A DNA stretch of 64,000 bases from Trichothecium roseum (Eukaryota; Ascomycota; Sordariomycetes; Hypocreales). Within the stretch, counting starts at the first letter, position 1; each line of letters opens with the position of its first letter. Shown piece after piece: positions 11,895-23,533 of the stretch. The notes below the pieces were generated by a model. The model was given only the letters and a program-made list of their open reading frames with translations, had not been told where the DNA came from and made no database searches. The position numbers and the translations under genes are program-made. Location of the stretch: contig CM047942.1 in assembly GCA_026184415.1 (NCBI GenBank), positions 2,728,001 to 2,792,000 of the forward strand, given 5' to 3'.

Positions 11895-14800
11895 CGTGTC
11901 TTTTTCTCAGGCTCTTTTTCTCTCTCTCAGTCTCTCCCTCCCTCTCTCTTTCCAGCTGTTATCGATGAAAAGAAAAAGGAAGAAATGTGGTGAGCATACT
12001 CCGTAGTGCGAACTGCTTTTTCTCCCCATGTTGTCCGAGGCGCAATCGTCGCAGGCTCTCGGTCTTATAGAACTTTGCCCGCTTACTCCATACATCTTCC
12101 CCCCAAGGGTCAAGAGCCACAGCAAGCGGGGACAGGAGAGAAAGACGGGACAAGACCCGGAATAGCAAGCAAACTCCTTGGCTCCATAGTCCATGATACA
12201 CCGTGGAACCAACCTCTTCTCTTTTTTTTTCTCCAACAAACCAACATGGGCTGCGGAGTACGGAGTGCTAGAGAACGAGCAATTACTACTAAAAACAGTA
12301 GTTTTTGCTCCGTTGCACATCTGCCTGGCACGCTAAAAGGGACGTCCTTTCTAGCGGGTCGCCAGGTTTTCCGTTCTTCTCGCGACAATCATTGCACTTG
12401 TCGAGCATGATGGGCAGGGGTCGGCGGTGAGGGGAAAAGGGTTGGAACTTGGAAGATCAGCAAAGTTCGGCAGAAGTCATGTGGAGTTTATGGCGCCATC
12501 CCTTTAGTGGCAAGTGGCAAATGGCCCGTTTTAGGACCCAAGGCCCGTACCAGTCGCCAGCATCGCACCAAGCCCACTGCACCAAGCCCACTGAGCAACT
12601 AGAAAGGGCCCTAGAAGCAGCACTAGAGCTCGGTCGTAGTGCTGTGCTTCCCTGCAGCCAACGCCCGGTCCCTCCATGCCTTGGTACCCGTGGGGGGCTG
12701 CTTTAGTGAGGTACGGAGTACGGAGTACAGTGTACGTGGTGCGGTTGCATCTCTGATGGAGTCAGAGCTCCGTCCTTTTCGCGCGCAGTACCCGAGCCTA
12801 TGGATTCCATATAAAATATCCCATTCATACAAGAACCGGATAGTGTCCGGACTTGGTGATCTCTGCCGCGCGCCCTCTCTCTACGTACCCGCCCATCAAG
12901 CTTTTGTTGGTAGCAGAATATGTACGGAGGAGGAACCCTGAATGAAAAATAAGAAGAGCTCCCGGCTAGGTAGGCAAGGTACCGACCGGGCTTTTGCGCA
13001 TCCACAACCCGCTCTCGGCTCGGCCATCCACCACGGTGAGCATAACAATGAGAGTGACCAAAGGGACAAGGAACATTGCTCTACATGTGTCATGCATTGG
13101 ATAGAGCCAGCTAGTCTCGCCATTTACAGAATAATCAATAGGGATAGCGGCAGTTTTCCCAACGGAATTAACCAACCTTTTATTATATCCATTTCACCGC
13201 TGGGGCCATGTCGAGGCTAAAGGCATTTCGCTATCAAGCTATGCCGTACTACAAACGGCATACAGGGCCTGGCCATGTAGTAGTCGTCCGTAAAGGTACC
13301 AGGGTACTCCGTATAGCCTACTCGATCTGCTTCGTTAGATTCTCCGTTGCTCCGTAATATCGTGGTTACGTCTCAACGCGTGGGCTTGGGTCTTTTACGG
13401 CATCTGCCGGTGTTTTCAATTCCATCTCTTACCATGCCCAAACCCGCTGCTGCCGCCGCCGCGGATGCCGCCGTTGCTTTCCTCGTCGGTTCGGCGTCGT
13501 GGTTCCGCATGATCAGAATACGGCCCCCAATCCGTTTCTCGTGCGTGCCATGTGAGTGACTAGACAGGGCATCAAGCAATCAACCCGGGGGACCTCTCGG
13601 CCCGCAGCCTATACCAGGCCAACAGGCCAACAGGCCTCCGGGCCTCCAGAGGCGAACAGAACAACTTGTTAGCGTGCTCTACACCATTGTCTCTGGCTTG
13701 GCATTGCTCCGTATACAGGCCTTGGTTTGAATATTTGCAAAATGTTGGCCAAGGGTCTCAACTCGTCTCGACCACTATGCCCCTTCACCGTCGGCAAACA
13801 ACCAACGGACCAGATGCGGTATGCCACTCGTTCTCAACATGGGAAACCAGTGATGCGACAAGGCTGTTATTGGGTGCGCAACTCCTCAAGGCTGTCCGTA
13901 TCGCAAAGGATCGCGAATGGTTGTTGATCCATGGCTACTTGATCCCTGGCAAGCTCCCGTGCTTGTCGCATAAACGCGTGTTGCGGCTGTTGTGCACTCC
14001 GTACTAGACCTATGTCGGATATGGATGTGCTGCAAAGAGCAAACAAAACCGCATGAGTTTGCCACTCTCTGTATACCCGCCATGCCGACCCGTCCATGTT
14101 CCGGTGAGACTCGGTTTGCGAATCGATACGGAAGAGAAGATCTGCCTCGTGGTTGGCCTTGAGTGCTTGTCAATTAGGACTAAATAGTGTCTAGTTCTGA
14201 CATGCACTCGTGCCGACTAAATAAGCATTCCCCTAGTAAGTGCGGAGTAAGTTTGGTGGCGTCGCAGCTGGGACACAAGCTTAAACTGCACTCACTCTTA
14301 TATATACTCCGTTTGCCTTGTGCGGAGAAATGGTTGCGAGTGGAAAAGGCAATCGCCGTCTGTAGAAAACCAGTAGCAGGCCCTCTTGGGCAGAGATGTT
14401 GGCTAGCTGCAGTGTGTCGTTTAGGGCAAAGTCACGACTATGGAGTAGCAGGCACTAAAGATCGGTAAGCTGAAAGGTTGACGGGAATGGGAAAAAAAGA
14501 TGGGATTTCGTCAGTGTCGTTGTACTACGTCAGATTGATGCAAGGCTGCTGCAACGTAATACTACTAGTAATTGCCTTGTGTACCACGTACCTCCTCCTT
14601 TTCTCCAGCTCCAGCTCCCGCTACCACTCTACTACCCCGAGTCTGTACTACTACTACTACTCTTCCAGTCTGCCACCACTAATTACGTATTAGCAACCGC
14701 AAAAAGACGGGCGGATTGATAGCCCGCCTTACTCCCACCACAGGCCTATGGCTTCTACTACAATGCCACCACCACCACCACTGCCACTACCATTTGTTGC

Positions 14801-15160
14801 TAAGCCTTTGTGTGTATTTATTTTTGGCGTGCGCCTTAGCCCCTCCAATAGGTAGATAACCCGAAATCAAAGGCGAACCAAATTATTATCCCCCTTACAC
14901 GTGATGGCGCTCCGTCCCTTCCACGCGCTGGCGATGGCTTCTAGCTAATCCAGAACTCGCTGCTTCTCGCTCAACATATCGTTCTGCGTTTCAAGGCCCT
15001 TTTTTCTTGGCCTCGGGGACAACGATTGACACCACTACGTTCTGCAATATTATTAATGTAGCAACAATCTTTAATTTCACCAAAGTGCTGCGTTTCTCCA
15101 CGCATCTCCCTTATCTACCTACCTACACGTGCGCGCGGTTTGGTGAAATAATAGCCGGCT
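11895..15160. other. 3.3-kb intergenic region between divergent genes
   Basis: Upstream regions of the permease (minus) and the Zn-cluster gene (plus). It contains a CT-rich leader close to 11.9 kb, heptamer copies near 11998, 12259, 12713, 13305, 13350, 13709 and 13996, and short imperfect GGCCAACA repeats near 13.62 kb. Open frames of up to 137 codons exist but lack coding-like composition, recognisable domains or splice continuations. I see no gene. Confidence 0.55.
12711..12728. repeat. Tandem TACGGAG heptamers
   Basis: GTACGGAGTACGGAGTAC: two tandem TACGGAG units, the reverse-orientation form of the dispersed motif, in intergenic DNA. Confidence 0.9.
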
Positions 15161-16840
15161 ATGGATATGCAACGATTTTCACCATCTTTATTGACGGCGT
15201 ACGATGAGCCGGGCATGGATTACGACTCTATTTTGCCGCCTATCGACGGGAGTCAGTTTCAGCACCAGCAGCACCAGCACCAGCAGTACCCTCCACAAAA
15301 TATTGCTGGGTTTTCGGATTCCTCGTCCATGGGCCCCGAGAGAGTCACTCCTCCGGGGTCCTCAGACACGAATAAGAGTTCTTCGGCCATGAGTATGGAG
15401 CTCACCCGCAGGCAACCCCAGAGCCAGAGGCAACGATTGGAACGGAAAGGGCACACCAAAAGCCGAAGAGGCTGTTATAACTGCAAAAGGCGTCGTATCA
15501 AGGTGAGCTTCTCCAGGCCAGAGTAGTTTAGAGACATCAAAGCTGACAATAATTACAGTGCCAAGAGACACAACCTGCTTGCGGGCATTGCGTCAAGACG
15601 GGGCTTAAGTGCGAGTACCCTGCTCTCCCCCAGATCATTCATCAGGTACTATTGATACTGCCCATGCTTATAGGGAACACCTGCAACAGCTTGAGCCTTT
15701 TTCTAACGTGCACCTTCATCTCAGCCTCATGATCAAATACCCCTTTTCAGTATGCAGGATATGCGCTTCTTTCAGCATTTCCTGACCAAGTGCACGCCCC
15801 ATCATCCCCTGAAGCAGGAACAAGTATGGACACATGAAATTCCATGTCTCGCCCATAATGTGAGTAATCCCAGGGAGAGCTCGATGCTCATCATTCATTC
15901 CATCGCCCCCTAAACAACAAAATCAACGCTAGCACGAATTTCTCATGCACGCGATCCTTGGCTTCGCCGCCTCAGAGCTCATCCCGAACGACCAGTCGCT
16001 CGTCGCGGCTTCGATGAACCACCGCGTAAAGGCTATCAAGGCCATCAAAAGGCGCCTCGGCGAAGCGGCGCGGGTCAACATGACATACGAGGAATCCAAC
16101 GCGCTCATCGCGACGTGCTTCGCCCTCACCTTCCAGTCGGTCGGCTTGGAAGATGGCATGGCCGAGTACATGACTTTTATCCGCGGCATCGTCATTGTAG
16201 GGATGCAGATGGCGTTCAAGGGGTTCCGGCCCGTCTTCACCACCATATTCGAACCGGACCAGGATGCGCTGCTGGCGCCGCTGATGGAGGGTTTGCCCCT
16301 TATCCAGAAAGAATGGGTCGACGCAGCGCAGGAGGGCATCTCTAATCTGAAGCCGCTATGTATAGAGCCGGTGGAACTTGAATACTACGACAAACTCATG
16401 GGTATTGTTGAAAAGCTTCACGTCAATTCATACGACGGTAAGTCTCCTATACGACGCTAGCAATGCCCCAAATGCAAACTCTAACCATGTCAAATGGGAT
16501 AGCCTACAAAGCCAACTCTGCGCAGTACGGATGGTGGATGATGCTCTCGCACCCTTCCTTCCAAGAGCTCATCAACCCGGATAACCAGGTCATGATGCTA
16601 CTGCACTCGCACTGGATCGCCCTCTCGCAAATCATGGTGTTTATCACGCAACAAGAGTACGCCGTGAGCGATAAAGCACCGCCGCGGAACCCTGACGAGC
16701 CCATCGACCCAGGGTTCATCCGGTGGCTAAAGTACCTCATCTCGCGTGTCGACTACGAGCACCAGATGTACAATCAGTGGCCCATGTGGGTGAATGCGCA
16801 ACTGGACAAAGATATCACGTTTTTCGGTAAGACGCGGTAA
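15161..16840 (+). CDS. Zn(II)2Cys6 binuclear cluster transcription factor
   Basis: Five exons: 15161-15502, 15559-15645, 15725-15859, 15933-16437 and 16503-16840, giving 468 residues. The DNA-binding cluster spans the first intron: C105-x2-C108-x6-C115-x6-C122-x2-C125-x6-C132, exactly the fungal binuclear zinc spacing, preceded by basic KGHTKSRRG. The N-terminus is Gln/His/Ser-rich. A middle region beginning DMRFFQHFL and continuing HEFLMHAILGFAASEL matches the C-terminal domain of Upc2/Ecm22-like and related C6 regulators, so sterol or metabolic control is possible but not shown. The last exon may splice again: a GTAAGA donor at 16827 and a CAG acceptor near 16887 would replace the final four residues by seven. 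Nuclear location is expected for the family. Confidence 0.88.
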
Positions 16841-17864
16841 TGGCCAAAAGGGCAGCTTCCTACAACTTGTGGTTGAATCTATTTCAGATGATGTACGGAG
16901 TATTCGGTAGTGATTTCTCAATACATAGGTAGACATATATGGCCAGCTGGAGGCTTTGGCTCTGGGACAACTATGGGGCGTTGGAATGGTGCAAAATGGA
17001 ACTCATCACTGCCGAACCAGCCTACGGAGTACTGCGTCACCCGCCATTACATTCCACAATGCGGACGTGGCTACATTAGCTCCCCCCAACTCCCGAGCAA
17101 TACGCCCATCCCATCTTAAGCCATGATCGCAAAGGGGGCGTACACATCACGCCAGCATGCCATGATCTCTTCCATCATCCCCCTCCCCAAGCTATTGGTA
17201 ATGCTTTGGTGCCCTCCTACTAATACAGCTATCACAACATGTACTCCATATTCAACAGAAGAGTAACGCCCTCATCTCGTTTCGCTCGTATCTGCGTGTT
17301 TTCAAGAGCCCCCTTTTCGTCTCTTTCATCCCCTTCTTCTAGAAGAACAGCTCAGCCCCACCGTCTTTGAGCTGCTATTGGCTCGCATTGATCGTATCTA
17401 TTTGTGACCCCACTTTCCTTGATGAACGGTCCACTTGGCGTGAAGCGGCTGGTTGAAGGAGTTTGGCAGGGGAGGATGAGGATGCTGCGCACGGTACTAC
17501 TACTAGGTACTACTCTTACTAGTAGGTAGAAGTTAGTAGCAAGGCTGAGAGGCTGTGTGCGCCGAGCTGGGCGTACACGGCGTTGCAACTGAGCTGATGT
17601 AAAGACTAGCGTAAACGATGAATGCGATGCAAGGTAGGTCACGCTGTCAGGTCGAAGATCTGTATATACAGACATGCATATAGAATACACATAGAGATGG
17701 ATATATATATGTATGCGTGTTACCAACTACAATCTCACAAGAAAGAGCAGTTCTATGCAACAACCCTCCAAGAAAGTCACCGCAGAGTGAAAAAAAAACA
17801 CGTTTCTTAGAATCTGTTCACATTACTATACTCCGTACTTGATCTTGACACAAGAACCGCTACA
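16841..17864. other. Intergenic region
   Basis: One kilobase between two plus-strand genes. It contains heptamers at about 16894, 17023 and 17831, a TAC-rich patch near 17.49-17.53 kb and a short AT tract near 17.70 kb. No gene seen. The first 100 bp may hold an alternative 3' end of the Zn-cluster gene. Confidence 0.55.
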
Positions 17865-18791
17865 ATGGCAGCACAAGTCGAGTCACACGACACCAAGTCG
17901 ATGCAGCTGGACCAGCTAGAGGAGCATCGAAACTCCTACCCGCCCCTGCCTGCCTACGAAGCCGGCCCCAACAGCGATCTTCCAGCTGTTTCGCCCTCGA
18001 CTTCGACGTCCTCGCTGCCGCAATACGAAGATGTTGCCGGCAGCTCGGCCTCGCCTTCGGGCTTCACCCCCACCCTGAACCTACAGGTCGAGAACCGCGG
18101 CGTGGCCATGGTCGCGCTGCCCCTGCCGCCCCGTCCCGTCCCGATCGACGTCTACGCCGTCAACCAAGACGGGACGCTGGGCGCCTTGGCCTACCAGTCC
18201 GTTCGGCAGGAGCGCTCCTCGGGCAACAGCACGCTGCACCGCGGGTCCGGGAACCGCGAGCTCCTGTCCACGAGCACGTACCGCTTCGGGCCGGGCCGGC
18301 CGCCCAAGATCCAGCTCTGCGGCGTCGAGGGGCAGCAGCACCTCCCGGGGTTCAGCGAGGAGCTCGCCGTCGAGGGCAACAGCCCGCGGACCCGCGCCGC
18401 CCGCATCCGCACGCACCTCGGCACCTTCTCGTGGCGCTACGCCTCCAAGGCCGAGCGGGAGGAGGTCGGCGGGAGCAACGTGCACTCGCTGCTGGTGCTG
18501 GACCGCATCACCACGGTCGAGCTGCAGGGCGGCAAGACGGGGGAGCAGGCGAGGAGGGTGGCGCAGCTGGTGAGGGACGACGAGTTCAGGACCGCGGGGT
18601 CGTCCAAGAGGTCCGCCGGCAACGGAGGCCGGCTGATGATGGACCTGAGGGAGTGGAGCGGGGGCAAGGTCGAGGCGGGGTGGATGGAGGTGTTTGTGGT
18701 GACGAGCTTGCTGGTCATGCTGAAGAGGGAGGTTGACCGCAGGAGGGCGGTTCAGTTTGCCGTCATCATGGGCGGCGGCGGCGGTTCGTAG
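17865..18791 (+). CDS. Uncharacterised 308-residue protein, single exon
   Basis: An uninterrupted 308-codon frame with very GC-rich third positions from about codon 70, starting at an ATG in good context (acaATGG). The first 70 residues are Pro/Ser-rich with a YPPLPAY segment resembling PY-type motifs. Residues about 75-290 look globular: predicted strands around VAMVALPLP, STSTYRFGPGRPPKIQLCG, RTHLGTFSWRYASK and SLLVLDRITTVEL, ending in a hydrophobic helix (EVFVVTSLLVMLKREVDRRR) followed by a Gly tail. The strand-rich barrel plus terminal hydrophobic helix recalls tubby-like/LURP folds, but this is only a shape impression. I do not recognise the family and assign no function. A CTCCGTA heptamer lies 30 bp upstream of the ATG. 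Confidence 0.75.
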   Translation: MAAQVESHDTKSMQLDQLEEHRNSYPPLPAYEAGPNSDLPAVSPSTSTSSLPQYEDVAGSSASPSGFTPTLNLQVENRGVAMVALPLPPRPVPIDVYAVNQDGTLGALAYQSVRQERSSGNSTLHRGSGNRELLSTSTYRFGPGRPPKIQLCGVEGQQHLPGFSEELAVEGNSPRTRAARIRTHLGTFSWRYASKAEREEVGGSNVHSLLVLDRITTVELQGGKTGEQARRVAQLVRDDEFRTAGSSKRSAGNGGRLMMDLREWSGGKVEAGWMEVFVVTSLLVMLKREVDRRRAVQFAVIMGGGGGS

Positions 18792-19366
18792 GGGGCTCCG
18801 ACAACTCACATTTGTTTTTGGATCGAGGAAGATACCGACGCCTGCACTCTTTATAGAATATATACCCCTTTGTACCAAGTAGTTATAAACTGCTTTTGAA
18901 TCAACATCATGTCAGTTACGCATTCCCGTTCATCCTGTGCAGTGATCATTAGTCCATGGTCGAATTTCGCATCAGGGACAGGGCCCTTAGAAATAGGCAC
19001 TTTGTACATAGCTATTCGGAGGACAAATGAGAGATATAGAAGACAGGAGCACGAAGTAGGGCAAAATCGTCGGTCATCTCTAATCAAATTGAGCCTTGGA
19101 TGAGAATCGCTTAGAGTCTATGATTTTTAACCATACAGTTGAGTTCACTGGTAGAATACGGAGTACACGTGACGATTGCAAAGAGCCGGGAAGGACCGGC
19201 GAACGGCTATTGAGTGTGTGCGTGTGTATTGGTGCCTGAGGCGCCAAGTTCGCACGTCTAGCTCCGGCCCGGGAGAAGGTGCAGAAATCAATTGAGGGAG
19301 CACTAGCAGCGGGCATCACCACCAACCTCAACCTCCGAACTTCTCACCAAATCAAATACCGCCAAA
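18792..19366. other. Intergenic region
   Basis: 575 bp between the uncharacterised gene and the ATP synthase epsilon gene. One TACGGAG copy lies near 19159, and a GTGTGCGTGTGT patch lies near 19.21 kb. No gene seen; the right half should be the promoter of the downstream gene. Confidence 0.55.
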
Positions 19367-19801
19367 ATGCCTGCCGCCTGGAAAGCCGCTGGTCTCACGT
19401 ACGTTTCCTTTTTCCCTTCCCGCCGGGGATCCCACTCTAGCAATCGACTCGGCCGACCGAACATTTTCCCCACGAAAAAGTTGTGCTAATTGAAGCCCCG
19501 TTCGCATTTGCAGCTACAACCGCTACCTGGCCGTCGCGGCCCGTGCCATTCGCCGCAGCCTGAAGGAGGATAAGAGAATCGTTGCCGAGCGCCGCGGGGA
19601 GATGGACCTCAGGTTTGCCAAGTGGGAGGTAAGGAAGAATTCCGGCGTCTTTTTTTGCGAAGTATTGGGGGGGGGGGGGGGGAGGATCGTACAAAAATTG
19701 GGGAGAGGGCTAATTACCTCACGACGCAGAACGGCAAGCAGGGCGAGCCCAAGAACCTGGCCAACGCCAACGCCGCCGCCATGAGCGAGAACTCTTCCTA
19801 G
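19367..19801 (+). CDS. ATP15: Mitochondrial ATP synthase subunit epsilon
   Basis: Three exons: 19367-19398, 19514-19628 and 19730-19801, giving 72 residues. The N-terminus MPAAWKAAGLTYNRYLAVAA and the RRSLKEDKR and FAKWENGKQG segments are characteristic of the small eukaryotic epsilon subunit in the central stalk of the F1 sector. It stabilises rotor subunits gamma and delta on the matrix side of the inner membrane (family knowledge). Like homologues it has no long cleavable presequence. The length fits fungal Atp15 (about 60-75). Intron 1 begins after only ten codons, and intron 2 carries a 16-base G run at 19667-19682. Confidence 0.92.
19667..19682. repeat. G16 homopolymer inside ATP15 intron 2
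   Basis: Sixteen consecutive G residues on the sense strand of the second intron, about 40 bp downstream of its donor site. Confidence 0.9.
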
Positions 19802-20470
19802 ACGACTCTTGTTTGACCGGATGATTTTTTTTTCTCGACTGCCAAGCGGGGCTGTCAATTCGGATATAGAGGGTTGACAGGGAAAGGAGGACAGGAAAAA
19901 GGAAAAAAAGAGGAACGGTGATGCGACGCATAGCTAGTTTGCTTAGCAACCAGTCGTCCGCTTGAAAACGTGACGGCACTGTATCATACAACCCACTCGC
20001 CGCAATATAAAATTATTTCGTCGGCACAAAGGCCTGTTATAGTTTGCTGAGAACAGCTGTGTTCCTAATAGCGTGATGTTGGAGGGGAGGGGAGGCCCGC
20101 TCGCTGGCTCAACGTATGCTATGACGAACCTGTTGTCGCAACGTTGCTAGCGAATTCCATATTGACTAAATGTCTCTGTGCTGGTGGTTTCTATAGTCAA
20201 CTGTCAATCTTTGTACAATTTCGCCCGGTGTGCTACATGCCCCGTCTGTCATTGGATTATGTACTTGTACTCCAAGTGGCTTTACACCTTAAAGCCATGC
20301 CCGCCCTCCAAAAACGACCCCACGGGCCGCAGAGACTAAACCTCACTCCACCACGCTGGATATGTCAGTCGGCACATGAGAGCCAGAAGTCTACTCCGTA
20401 ATCACCCATACCTGCACCCATCACAAAAAACCACCACCCATGATCGATTTTGGCATAGAGCTTTATCAGC
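19802..20470. other. Intergenic region
   Basis: 669 bp between two plus-strand genes: ATP15 3' UTR and the MAK10 promoter. One CTCCGTA copy lies near 20395, 75 bp before the MAK10 start. No other gene seen. Confidence 0.55.
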
Positions 20471-23220
20471 ATGTCCAACGACTTTGTCGTCGGCGCCTCG
20501 GAAGGTGAGTTGGACCCCTCTTCCCCTCCCCTCCATCCCTTGATTTGATCCTTGTCATCCCCATCCATCACCAAGAAAATTCCGAGCCTGACTTGCTGAT
20601 GTCACAAAAAAAATATAGAAATAGCCAGGTTATCCCTCGGCCAGGGTCAGAGACCTTATAGGATGGACCCGCCTTCGGTCTCTATCCCCGGCAGTGTGGT
20701 CACTATGGACATCACCAATAAGTTCATCCAAGCCGCGAAGTGTATGTTTACTCTACAACATCGGTCGCCTAATGGAAAGGCGCGGAGGGGTGCATGAAGG
20801 GCAGCTGCTAACTCTTGATCAGCTCTGGCTCCGGGGGATCTCGTCAAGGATGAATTATTCACTCTTTTTGAGTCCGTGGGGGCTCTAGAAGTATGTACCC
20901 TATCTTTTTAGACACGTTTTTTTTAAAGGACCAGTGGTGGAATTTCCCGGTTAACTTGAGCAGATCATGGACCCCAAGATGGATAGTGGCTATCTGAAGC
21001 CTGGTGATGATTTTGAGGAAACGTACGATGTCTCCAAGCCCCTGCTCCCCGAGGAGGTTCTCGGAATTATAGATCAGCTTCTATGCTTCGAGGTAACGTA
21101 TTGATCATCTTTGCCCATCACATCACAATGATGGGTAGCTGACGTGACGAACGATAGATGTCATGGCACCTTGGTTATCCCCTCTCACAGACTCTTCTCT
21201 CAAGCGTATATGTCGAAGCCCTTTCCATGCCTGATCCCGCCAACGTTGAGGACGCAAAGTTTGTGAGAAGCGGCAACGTCGAGCAGAACGCACAACCGAT
21301 GCTCCAAGTGTTGAGGGCCTACTGTCTCGGCATGCTCAAGGCATGTGGCTATGTGAATCAGCAGATCAGATTTGAGCACTATTATGAAGTAGGAATTCTC
21401 AGCATTTGAGTCTCTTTGACTGTTCGTTCGTCCATCCTAACTTTGTTCTCAGGAAGAAGACTTTGTCACAAACACATACAACCGCAGCTTACTGAGCAGC
21501 GTCGCGACGCAGGGTATACGCAACGCCATTGTTGAAGCACAGGACCTTTTGGAGAACCTACGTGGTACCATTGATGACGGCGTTATTGAGGCTCTGGATG
21601 TCAGGCTACAGCTTCGTTCGACGCTCCTCTCGGCTGCAGAGTGTCCGCAGCATATTCGTGACCCGGACGCTGCCCGCAGACCCTGGAAGGAGGGACTGCT
21701 TCTTCTGCCGCGGATCGAGGCGAGCCACAAGCTAGGGAGGCCTGTCGAGGAGGCCTTTAGTGCAAAACTGCAAAGAAAGTTGGCCAGCACGATCCCACCG
21801 AGGCCCATTGTTCACATCAAGTTCGAGGAGGCGTTTGAACACCTAACCAGGCTATTCCAAGATGGCCTCGAGGTCATCGACGTCCTTGACTGGACAGATT
21901 CCCAGTGTCTTCAAGTAGGTAGAACCCCTGGTTATCCGCACTCTTCAGTTTGCCGACCGAAACTTAACTCTGCGATTTCCTCAGACATTTGTATCCATGT
22001 TTCAGTCAAAGCAGCCTCAGCCTCTCGTGTTCGTGCGCACGCTCCTGCAGACATTCATGTTCAGTGACATGCAGATCCTCGGCAAGATGAGCATTCGGCA
22101 GCTCATAGACGACGACTTATCCATAATCACCCTCCCCGCCAGCCCCTACCTAGATCGCGCCAACGATGAGATCGAAGTCACCACAGACCCGCGTTTTGCT
22201 TTGGCGCAACAGATGGAGCTGTTCCGGCAACGCGCTGCCCAGCCGTTCCTCGACACGCTGCGTACTATTTGCCAGAACCGGTGCCGTACACGCCGGACCC
22301 TCACCCATGCCGTCCGCGACTGGGAGAGTCTGCAGCTCGACGCCGAAGAAATTGACGAGATCCTCCAGCAGAAGATGAGGGAGCGCCACGCAGGCGCGCA
22401 CTCCGGTGTCAACCTTGCTCTGTCGTCATGGACGTTCCTCTACAAGCTGAAGCAAATGGAGTTCATCATCCAGCTCGGCTTCGAACTTGAGACGTATCAA
22501 GTTGACGAGCTCAACGGCATGTACTGGTACCTAAACTACGTCTCCAAGAGCAGGTTGCATCACGCCGAGAGGATCAAGACCATCGTTTTCCGCCAAGTAG
22601 ACGGACACCGCAAGGCAAAAGGCAGTGGCAACGCCGATGAGGGAGCAAAAGACGCCACCGAGAAGCAGCTGCAGCGCTCCCTGGCCTACACCCGCCTCTT
22701 GCTCCTTGACGCTGCCGTAACGTGGGAGTTCTCCGACGCGCTCTCCTGCCTCTACACAGTTCTGTCCCGCCTCGGCCTCGTCCGCCCCCCGCCCCGCCCC
22801 TTCAGCGACGATAGGTTGCGCTATGAGATCCGCATGAAGCCCTTTGCCCCCATAGGTCTCCCCGAGTTGCCCTCTTTCGAGGAGTTCGTCGCCGGCACCA
22901 CCCAGCCCGAGGCCTCCTCCGTCGAGATCCTCCTCTACACAGAAAGGGCACTCGCAGGCGTGAAGAAGGGGCTCGAGATGATGAGCCGGATGACGCCCGA
23001 GGACTCCTTCTCCGTCGGATCGCACGAGCGGTGGACGGCTTCGGCCAAGAAGGCGCTCAAGGCGAGCATCATGGCCACACTGGCGGTTTCCACGCTGAAA
23101 AAGGCCATGCACAAGGACGGAGAAGATGTCAAACTCAGGGCGGAAGTCCCGACGCCGGAAAAGGGACTCATATACCACGAGTGGTGGATTGTGCCCAAGC
23201 TGATCCCCACGACGGAATGA
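20471..23220 (+). CDS. MAK10: NatC N-terminal acetyltransferase auxiliary subunit Mak10/NAA35
   Basis: Seven exons: 20471-20504, 20619-20741, 20823-20890, 20964-21092, 21158-21388, 21453-21914 and 21985-23220, giving 760 residues. All junctions keep frame. The hallmark is the N-terminal LFESVGALEIMDPKMDSGY with following LPEEVLGIIDQLLCFEMSWHLG, split over exons 3-5, as in Mak10/NAA35 proteins of fungi, plants and animals. The subunit anchors the catalytic Naa30 and Naa38 partners to the ribosome to acetylate Met-Leu/Ile/Phe N-termini (family knowledge). The rest is largely helical, with a conserved YKLKQMEFIIQLGFELETYQ segment near residue 500. Length is close to that of other fungal orthologues. 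No catalytic GNAT motif is present, as expected. Confidence 0.93.
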
Positions 23221-23533
23221 GAGCTATGCATATATAACCTATGTGCACACAAAAAAAGGGGGGGCATATTACGGTTTGATTGGCCCTTCCGGGGCTTGAT
23301 TGGGTGGTAATCCTAATAGTCGCAGTACAATAGACAGATCCATATGTGCACACCACGGCTCGCTACCCAACATTTACAGCCAAATTTCCACTCATCGCGT
23401 CATTTCGTATTCACGATATTGGGGGTATTCGATCATCCTCACATTCCTTCTTTCGGATCCATGTGGCCGTCATGGCAGACTCGGAGGGCAAGGGGTAAAT
23501 ATGTATCCCCCAAGCCCAAGGCCGCAAAGGCCT
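23221..23533. other. Short convergent intergenic region
   Basis: 313 bp between the stop of MAK10 (plus) and the stop of the carrier gene (minus). It should contain both 3' UTRs; no other feature seen. Confidence 0.6.
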
